From: Ignavibacteriota bacterium
GTDB lineage: Bacteria; Bacteroidota; Ignavibacteria; Tepidaquicellales; Tepidaquicellaceae
DNA length: 11,705 nt
Assembly (NCBI GenBank): GCA_003135995.1
Contig: PNBM01000218.1
Span: 1 to 11,705, forward strand
Reading direction: 5' to 3'
The translations under genes were made by a program, and so were the position numbers. Positions 7,173 through 11,705 of the stretch are shown here, in pieces (the first letter of the stretch is position 1; each line of letters starts with the position of its first letter). Below the pieces are notes generated by a model that did not search any database, was not told the origin of the DNA, and saw nothing but the letters and a program-made list of their open reading frames with translations.

Positions 7173-8750
7173 ATGACAGGATATAAATTTCATATTTCAA
7201 GATATATTTTAGTGATGTCGATTATTCTGATTATCGTTGGCAATTCGTATTCTTACTATGCAACACCCGGAACAGGAAAAAAATGGAACTTAGACAGTCT
7301 TGTTGCAAATTCTTCGGGGCATATAACATTTTCAGGAGGTGCTTATTTAATAAATGATACTTTAACGATTTCTCAATCGGACACGATTTTTATAAGAACG
7401 AATTCATTAATATACATGGGATTCAAATCACTGATTAATGTGAATCCCAATGCAGTATTAATAATAAATCCGCCTGATTCAGTAAAGTTTACAGTTTTAG
7501 ATACAGCGTCAAAATTTATAGGATTCGTAATAGATACAAGTAATCCAACGATACTTAAGAAAATGATAATGGAATATGGAAATTCCGTTTCATTACTATA
7601 CAGTAATATATTAATCGATAGTTGTACTTTTAGATTCAATAATTATTACACAACAAGTCTTAAGAGCGGAGCAATATCATTGTTCTATTCAAATGCAACT
7701 ATTTCAAATTGTAAAATTATAAGAAATAGGAGAGCAGGTATAGTTTCCGGAGGCAACATTCCCTCATCCCCTGTTATCACAAATAACATTTTTTTGGAAA
7801 ACGATACTGAGAACGGTTTGTATCCTCAGATAAATTTAGGTGTCGGCTCCACTACACCAATCACGATTCGCAACAATACGATACGGGGTTTGTTTACTAA
7901 TGCAGGCGGAATTGCTATTTTCCCGGCCAGTACAAGTATGACGAGCCTGATAATAGAAAATAACATTATCAAAAAAAATAGTTACGGAATGGTTTTATAT
8001 AATGCAAACATAAACGCTTATATCAATAATAATATAATTGACAGTAATAATATTAATGTTAACCCAATGGCTGCGGGAAGTGGTATAAATCTGTTCGGAG
8101 CATCTTCCATAAATGCGATTATAACAAGAAATAAAATAAGATGGAATTTATGGGGAATTACAATTCAGAGTTCAGCTAAACCCGATATAGGGAATTTATT
8201 TAATACTGATACATCTGATAACGGTTATAATCAAATTTGTTTTAATAAACACAACGATACGACTTTCGATGTATATAATAATACTCACGATTCTATCAGT
8301 GCTCAAAATAATTTCTGGGGTACATTAAACCCCGATACGGTCAGGGCACACATCTGGGACCATTATGATATAGATTCACTTGGTGTTATTAATTTCCTGC
8401 CGATGTTACTAACTGAAGTTAAGCAGGTATCTACGGAAAGCGTTACAGATTATAAATTGTTCAATGCATATCCGAATCCGTTTAATCCGAGCACTAATAT
8501 AAGATTTCAGATTCCAAACTCAGAAAATGGAAAATGGAAAATGGAAAATGGTTTCGTATCATTGAAAGTATATGATGTAACCGGTAAGGAAGTGAGTACA
8601 CTTGTTTCCGGATTCCTGAATCCCGGGATATATGAAGTTCAATTTCCGGGTAAACAAAAATCTAATTTCCAATTACCATCAGGTGTTTATTTTTATAAAT
8701 TAGAAGCCGGTAATTTCACATCAACAAAAAAATTAATGTTAATAAAGTAA
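7173..8750 (+). CDS. Secreted right-handed parallel beta-helix protein with T9SS type A sorting domain
   Basis: This is an exported protein of about 525 aa. Numbering here starts at a TTG at 7167, two codons before the ATG at 7173 that I prefer. A signal peptide is visible: a basic stretch, the hydrophobic core YILVMSIILIIVG (13-25), then SYSYYA as a likely cleavage region. Residues about 130-400 contain many short repeats of the type 'ITNNIF', 'IRNNTIR', 'IENNIIKKN', 'INNNIIDSN' and 'ITRNKIRWN', the signature of NosD/pectate-lyase-like beta-helices. NNFWGTLNPD (381-390) closes the helix, as in related proteins. Residues 431-527 are a type IX sorting domain: YPNPFNPSTNI (435-445), VSLKVYDVTGKEV (464-476), GIYEVQF, and the final SGVYFYKLEAGNFTSTKKLMLIK-type strand. 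It should cross the inner membrane by Sec and the outer membrane by T9SS. No catalytic residues can be assigned; surface binding or polysaccharide handling is possible. Confidence 0.9.
   Translation: MTGYKFHISRYILVMSIILIIVGNSYSYYATPGTGKKWNLDSLVANSSGHITFSGGAYLINDTLTISQSDTIFIRTNSLIYMGFKSLINVNPNAVLIINPPDSVKFTVLDTASKFIGFVIDTSNPTILKKMIMEYGNSVSLLYSNILIDSCTFRFNNYYTTSLKSGAISLFYSNATISNCKIIRNRRAGIVSGGNIPSSPVITNNIFLENDTENGLYPQINLGVGSTTPITIRNNTIRGLFTNAGGIAIFPASTSMTSLIIENNIIKKNSYGMVLYNANINAYINNNIIDSNNINVNPMAAGSGINLFGASSINAIITRNKIRWNLWGITIQSSAKPDIGNLFNTDTSDNGYNQICFNKHNDTTFDVYNNTHDSISAQNNFWGTLNPDTVRAHIWDHYDIDSLGVINFLPMLLTEVKQVSTESVTDYKLFNAYPNPFNPSTNIRFQIPNSENGKWKMENGFVSLKVYDVTGKEVSTLVSGFLNPGIYEVQFPGKQKSNFQLPSGVYFYKLEAGNFTSTKKLMLIK
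8524..8551 (+). repeat. Tandem heptanucleotide repeat (AAAATGG x4) inside the sorting-domain coding region
   Basis: Four perfect copies of AAAATGG lie head to tail at 8524-8530, 8531-8537, 8538-8544 and 8545-8551. Because 7 is not a multiple of 3, successive copies are read in different frames, giving the peptide ENGKWKMENG. A change of three units would stay in frame. A change of one unit would reach a stop almost at once: TGA at 8563-8565 in one frame or TGA at 8573-8575 in the other. Confidence 0.97.
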
Positions 8751-8780
8751 TTATTTTATTAAATAATTTGATTATGATAG

Positions 8781-10007
8781 ATGGAATCAGATAAATCAAG
8801 AAGGAATTTAATTGCGATAATTATAATTTCCGCACTTGGATATTTCGTCGATATTTATGATTTAATTCTTTTCAGTATTGTCAGAGTGGCTTCTTTAAAA
8901 TCCCTTGGTGTAGCAGGTGAAAACCTTTTATCTCAGGGGGTTTTGCTTTTAAATATGCAAATGGCTGGAATGCTGGTAGGCGGAATAATATGGGGAATAC
9001 TCGGAGATAAAAAAGGAAGAATATCAGTTTTATTCGGTTCGATATTTTTATATTCGATAGCAAACTTAGCAAACGGATTTGTTCAGACAATTCCGCAGTA
9101 TGCAGCTTTAAGATTAATTGCAGGTATTGGGCTTGCGGGTGAATTAGGAGCCGGAATTACTCTTGTATCGGAGGTGATGCCGAAAGAATCACGGGGTTAC
9201 GGGACAATGGTTGTTGCTACAATCGGCATATTCGGAGCAGTTGTAGCCGCATTAATCGGCGATTATTTCGACTGGAGGACGGCGTATTTTATCGGTTCGG
9301 GTCTCGGATTTATACTTTTAATTTTAAGAATTGGTGTTTACGAATCAGGAATGTATGCATCCATAAAATCTATGGCTGTTAGCAAGGGTAATTTTTTAAA
9401 ATTATTTTCGGATAAAAAGACATTCTTTAAATATTTAAATTGCATACTAATCGGAGTTCCGATTTGGTTTATTGTTGCAATATTAATTACGTTCTCACCT
9501 GAATTTGCAAAAGAATTTAATATTGTTGAACCGATATCAGCCGGTACTGCAGTAATGATGTGTTATATTGGGCTTGCATTAGGAGATTTTTTGAGCGGTG
9601 CGTTAAGTCAGATATTCAAATCAAGAAAAAAAATCATACAGACATTTTTAATTTTCGAACTAATTGCAATTTTTATTTATCTTTTCTTAAACAGGTTCAA
9701 TGCTTTTTATTTTTACACAATTTGCGTAACAATTGGGATTACAGGCGGATACTGGGCGGTGTTCGTAACGAATGCTTCCGAACAATTCGGAACGAACATC
9801 AGAGCAACAGTAACTACAACGGTTCCTAATTTTGTACGAGGCGCTGTTGTTCCTGTTACGATATTATTTGAATTTCTGAGAAACTACACGGGATTAATTT
9901 ATTCAGCACTTATAATCGGAATATTCGTAATTATTATTGCATTCATCTCGGCAAGAAGACTCGAAGAAACATTCGGGAAAGATTTGAATTATCTGGAGTT
10001 AAACTGA
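8781..10007 (+). CDS. Major facilitator superfamily transporter (metabolite:H+ symporter type)
   Basis: A 408-aa inner-membrane transporter with about 12 hydrophobic segments in two halves, the normal MFS size. The loop 2-3 motif A is clear, GILGDKKGRISVL at 72-84, and the second half has only a degenerate copy around 'FKSRKK' (residues 283-288). The first helix carries two acidic residues in GYFVDIYDLILF (20-31). Helix 4 shows RLIAGIGLAGELGAG (111-125), followed by EVMPKESRG (131-139). This pattern recalls the sugar/organic acid porters (sialate, aromatic-acid and metabolite:H+ symporters) rather than multidrug exporters. The substrate cannot be read. The ATG at 8781 lies 30 bp after the beta-helix gene on the same strand, so co-transcription is likely. 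No Shine-Dalgarno sequence is seen. Confidence 0.9.
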   Translation: MESDKSRRNLIAIIIISALGYFVDIYDLILFSIVRVASLKSLGVAGENLLSQGVLLLNMQMAGMLVGGIIWGILGDKKGRISVLFGSIFLYSIANLANGFVQTIPQYAALRLIAGIGLAGELGAGITLVSEVMPKESRGYGTMVVATIGIFGAVVAALIGDYFDWRTAYFIGSGLGFILLILRIGVYESGMYASIKSMAVSKGNFLKLFSDKKTFFKYLNCILIGVPIWFIVAILITFSPEFAKEFNIVEPISAGTAVMMCYIGLALGDFLSGALSQIFKSRKKIIQTFLIFELIAIFIYLFLNRFNAFYFYTICVTIGITGGYWAVFVTNASEQFGTNIRATVTTTVPNFVRGAVVPVTILFEFLRNYTGLIYSALIIGIFVIIIAFISARRLEETFGKDLNYLELN

Positions 10008-10052
10008 ATTTTCGTTTTTTTCGAATTTTCTGATAACATATAAAATATTTTT

Positions 10053-10072
10053 TTTAACAAAGTTTAACTTTG
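10053..10072. promoter_or_regulatory. Palindromic operator-like site CAAAGTT-T-AACTTTG with overlapping TTTAAC direct repeat
   Basis: A 15-bp perfect inverted repeat, CAAAGTT (10058-10064) and AACTTTG (10066-10072) around a single T, lies 46 bp after the MFS stop. It overlaps a direct repeat of TTTAAC at 10053-10058 and 10063-10068 (10-bp period). The right arm also spells TAACTTTG, an exact TAnnTTTG element, but no TTG stands at the right distance upstream. It could be a transcription-factor site or chance in AT-rich DNA. Confidence 0.3.
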
Positions 10073-10235
10073 CATTTCAAAATATACGATATAATTTTTA
10101 TATGAATCCAATAATTTATTGTTACTATTTTATCACTCGACTCAATTTTCTTTTCAATTACCATCGCTGACTTAAGTTCATTCTAATGTTTTTTATTATT
10201 TCAATTATGAAAAACACAAACAAATATTAAATAAG

Positions 10236-10266
10236 TTGTATATATTAAAATATTTAAGTAATTTTT
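10236..10266 (+). promoter_or_regulatory. Candidate promoter of sdhC-sdhD
   Basis: TTG at 10236-10238 and TAATTTTT at 10259-10266 are separated by 20 nt. This matches the Bacteroidota TTG-N17-23-TAnnTTTG pattern with one mismatch in the last base. The start of transcription would fall near 10272, about 25 nt before the sdhC ATG, a sensible leader length. Confidence 0.4.
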
Positions 10267-10297
10267 CCCGATTTTTGAATAAATATTTGTAATTTAA

Positions 10298-10726
10298 ATG
10301 GCAGAAGAAATAAATAAGAAAATTAAAACTTTTGAACAGCAGCAATGGATTAAAGAAAATTTATCTTATAAAAAAGATTCCGGAAGCTGGGCCTGGATTT
10401 ATCATAGAATTTCGGGTATTGCTTTAATCGGTTATTTGTTTTTGCATGTTTATTCATTAAGTCCGCTTTCACAGGGAAAAGCCGCATTTCAACATAAAAT
10501 GGAACTTTATTCAACTCCATTTTTCATGGTTCTTGAATGGATTCTCTTTATAGTAGTCCTGTTTCATTCTCTAAACGGAATTAGAATAGTTCTTGTTGAT
10601 TGGGCTGATGGCGCAAAATATCATAAACAACTTTACAGATTTTCTTGGATTATCGGAATTATTTTATTCTTTGCAATGGGATTTATAATGTTTTCTCACG
10701 AAATTTTAAGAGTTTTTGGAAAATAA
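10298..10726 (+). CDS. sdhC: Succinate dehydrogenase cytochrome b subunit SdhC
   Basis: This is a membrane anchor subunit of succinate:quinone oxidoreductase (complex II), holding heme b and part of the quinone site. The 142-aa protein has a polar N-terminus of about 30 residues and three hydrophobic segments (about 33-53, 74-97 and 113-134). WIYHRISG at 33-40 corresponds to the SdhC hallmark S-x-x-H-R-x-S/T-G, although tryptophan replaces the serine usual at that spot. LFHSLNGIRIVLVDW at 88-102 matches the helix 2 signature, and His90 aligns by motif with the heme-ligating His84 of E. coli SdhC. sdhD follows 14 bp after its stop. Neither sdhA nor sdhB is next to the pair in this window. Confidence 0.93.
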   Translation: MAEEINKKIKTFEQQQWIKENLSYKKDSGSWAWIYHRISGIALIGYLFLHVYSLSPLSQGKAAFQHKMELYSTPFFMVLEWILFIVVLFHSLNGIRIVLVDWADGAKYHKQLYRFSWIIGIILFFAMGFIMFSHEILRVFGK

Positions 10727-10740
10727 CATTTTAAGATATT

Positions 10741-11118
10741 ATGTATAAATATCAATCATCAAAAAATTCAGGTTCAAAAAGCTGGGTTTTACAACGTATA
10801 ACGGGCCTTGCTCTCGTTGTCTTAATGATTGGCCATTATATTTTAATGCATTTTCATCCTGAAAACGGTCACACGTATGATGCTGTTTTGATACGTATGC
10901 AATTTTCCTGGTATAGAATTATTGATTTAAGTTTTATTACACTCGGTATGTATCACGGATTAAATGGTATATGGGGTATATTCAGAGACTATAACCTCAA
11001 ACCCTGGCTTAAAATATCGGTTGTTTCAATATTAATTATTCTTGGTTTAGCATTTACTGCCTGGGGATATAATATTATTTTCTCCATCCCGTATATCACT
11101 AATTTGGCAGGAAAGTAA
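10741..11118 (+). CDS. sdhD: Succinate dehydrogenase membrane anchor subunit SdhD
   Basis: This is the second membrane anchor of complex II, 125 aa with three hydrophobic segments at about 15-36, 57-80 and 91-112. SWVLQRITGLAL at 14-25 resembles the quinone-side motif of SdhC/SdhD proteins. YHGLNGIWGIFRDY at 71-84 lines up with the E. coli SdhD segment HAWIGMWQVLTDY, making His72 the likely second axial ligand of heme b and Asp83-Tyr84 the conserved pair near the quinone site. With one His from each subunit, the pair fits a single-heme, two-subunit anchor rather than the fused single-polypeptide cytochrome b common in many Bacteroidota. The gene is co-transcribed with sdhC. No clear terminator follows. 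Confidence 0.9.
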   Translation: MYKYQSSKNSGSKSWVLQRITGLALVVLMIGHYILMHFHPENGHTYDAVLIRMQFSWYRIIDLSFITLGMYHGLNGIWGIFRDYNLKPWLKISVVSILIILGLAFTAWGYNIIFSIPYITNLAGK

Positions 11119-11130
11119 AATTTTGTATTA

Positions 11131-11161
11131 TTTGAGTTATATTATTCAAAAAATATGTTTA
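11131..11161 (+). promoter_or_regulatory. Candidate promoter of the Hc1-like gene
   Basis: TTTG (11131-11134), a 19-nt spacer and TATGTTTA (11154-11161) match the Bacteroidota TTTG-N19-TAnnTTTG pattern with one mismatch in the last base. Transcription would begin near 11167, leaving a leader of about 40 nt that contains the strong Shine-Dalgarno sequence. Confidence 0.45.
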
Positions 11162-11195
11162 TATTATATTAATTTTTTCTAACTTAATTCATAAT

Positions 11196-11203
11196 AAAAG
11201 GAG
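11196..11203 (+). promoter_or_regulatory. Strong Shine-Dalgarno sequence of the Hc1-like gene
   Basis: AAAAGGAG ends 6 nt before the ATG at 11210. It is the only canonical ribosome binding site I see in the window; the other complete genes have AT-rich leaders without one. It fixes the start codon and suggests high translation. Confidence 0.8.
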
Positions 11204-11209
11204 TTACTC

Positions 11210-11398
11210 ATGGAAAAATTCACAAATCTGCAAGGGATTCTTGATGGAATGAAAACAGACATCGAGAAATTTTACGAAAAAAGCCAAAATGCGGCAGGAA
11301 CAAGACTTCGTAAAGAATTAAATAATCTCAGAAAATTAGCCGCCGAAATAAGAAAAGATATACAGGAAGTAAGAAATTCAAGAAAAACAGGTTCGTAA
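11210..11398 (+). CDS. Hc1-family histone H1-like small basic protein
   Basis: A 62-aa, lysine/arginine-rich, mostly helical protein. The block FYEKSQNAAGTRLRKELNNLRKLAAEIRKDIQEVRNS (residues 22-58) closely resembles the small proteins of Bacteroidota annotated 'histone H1', whose core reads like 'FYEKGNKAAGTRVRKGMQDLK..AQEIR', related to chlamydial Hc1. The N-terminal half is amphipathic and predicted helical. The family is presumed to bind or compact DNA, but this assignment comes from the Hc1 name rather than from firm biochemical evidence for these short forms. It has its own promoter candidate, a strong ribosome binding site and a terminator, so it is likely an abundant, independently expressed protein. 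Confidence 0.85.
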   Translation: MEKFTNLQGILDGMKTDIEKFYEKSQNAAGTRLRKELNNLRKLAAEIRKDIQEVRNSRKTGS

Positions 11399-11427
11399 TT
11401 CGATTTATTAGAAATTTTATTATTTTT

Positions 11428-11473
11428 AAAGTGGGTTTTTGTATAATGGTATTTAATTATCACCCACTTTTTT
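11428..11473 (+). terminator. Intrinsic terminator after the Hc1-like gene
   Basis: A 9-bp stem, AAAGTGGGT (11428-11436) with ACCCACTTT (11462-11470), runs into a T tract at 11468-11473. The 25-nt loop contains a possible inner stem ATAAT/ATTAT. It lies 30 bp after the Hc1-like stop and separates that gene from lepA. Confidence 0.8.
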
Positions 11474-11497
11474 GTTATATTTTAGAGAGAGAGTAAA

Positions 11498-11705
11498 TTG
11501 GAAAATTCCAGGATTAGAAATTTTTGCATAATTGCACATATAGACCATGGTAAATCTACACTCGCCGACCGGCTTATAGAAAGAACACATACCGTTGAAT
11601 CAAGAAATATGACAAAACAGGTCCTTGATGATATGGACCTCGAACAGGAACGTGGAATTACGATTAAACTCCATGCGATTCAGATGAATTATAAAGATGA
11701 TTCCG
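11498..11705 (+). CDS. lepA: Elongation factor 4 LepA (partial, N-terminus only)
   Basis: This is the beginning of the translational GTPase LepA/EF4, which acts on ribosomes during initiation and elongation. The 69 visible residues contain the P-loop AHIDHGKST (13-21) and the switch I region [20 protein letters not shown] (38-57). The LDxMDLExERGITIK wording distinguishes LepA from EF-G and TypA. The start is a TTG at 11498-11500: the in-frame stop TAG at 11483-11485 leaves no other choice, and the encoded [19 protein letters not shown] matches the normal family N-terminus. A purine run GAGAGAGAG (11485-11493) may serve as the ribosome binding site. The rest of the roughly 600-aa protein lies beyond the right edge. 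Confidence 0.95.
   Translation, partial: MENSRIRNFCIIAHIDHGKSTLADRLIERTHTVESRNMTKQVLDDMDLEQERGITIKLHAIQMNYKDDS

Noticed and set aside
11442..11447. TATAAT as a lepA promoter
   Set aside because: It lies in the loop of the Hc1 terminator and has no -33/-35 partner at a proper distance.
1..11705. Search for a new defence, mobile or CRISPR-like system
   Set aside because: All long frames belong to recognisable housekeeping or transport families apart from one small membrane protein. There are no spaced repeats, transposase, integrase, nuclease or toxin-antitoxin features.

Overview
This is a low-GC, AT-rich bacterial chromosome segment, most likely from the Bacteroidota/Chlorobiota superphylum and closest in style to Ignavibacteria. 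The evidence is a type IX secretion C-terminal sorting domain of the 'YPNPFNPSTNI' kind, the bacillithiol enzyme BshC, a tiny Hc1/histone-H1-like protein next to lepA, promoter-like TTG-N19/20-TAnnTTTn elements, and a near absence of Shine-Dalgarno sequences. The taxonomic call is inference; no rRNA gene is present. I see no tRNA, rRNA, CRISPR array, insertion sequence, phage gene or recognisable defence cassette. Most of the window is ordinary core and accessory metabolism.

Layout. (1) 1-2258, minus strand: the phosphate ABC transporter operon pstC-pstA-pstB, with pstB running off the left edge and no pstS in front. The upstream region holds a Pho-box-like direct repeat and a TAnnTTTG element. 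pstC has no ATG/GTG/TTG where its N-terminus should begin. (2) 2456-2920, minus: a four-helix membrane protein of unknown function with its own terminator. (3) 3056-6896, minus: a tight cluster, in transcription order bshC (bacillithiol synthesis), a family 9 glycosyltransferase (heptosyltransferase type) and an RlmI-type 23S rRNA methyltransferase. (4) 7173-10007, plus: a secreted parallel beta-helix protein with a T9SS sorting domain, followed 30 bp later by an MFS transporter. (5) 10298-11118, plus: sdhC-sdhD, the two membrane anchors of succinate dehydrogenase, without sdhA or sdhB beside them. (6) 11210-11398, plus: the Hc1-like small basic protein, the only gene here with a textbook ribosome binding site, then an intrinsic terminator. 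(7) 11498 to the right edge: the start of lepA (elongation factor 4), with a TTG start.

How the parts work together. The pst genes form a phosphate importer that is probably under Pho control. BshC makes the low-molecular-weight thiol bacillithiol, while its co-transcribed neighbours act on the envelope (glycosyltransferase) and the ribosome (methyltransferase). SdhC and SdhD anchor complex II in the membrane and carry heme b. The best candidates for a second look are a 7-bp microsatellite (four AAAATGG units) inside the sorting-domain coding region, where gain or loss of a single unit would truncate the sorting signal; the missing conventional start of pstC; and the regulatory region in front of pstC.
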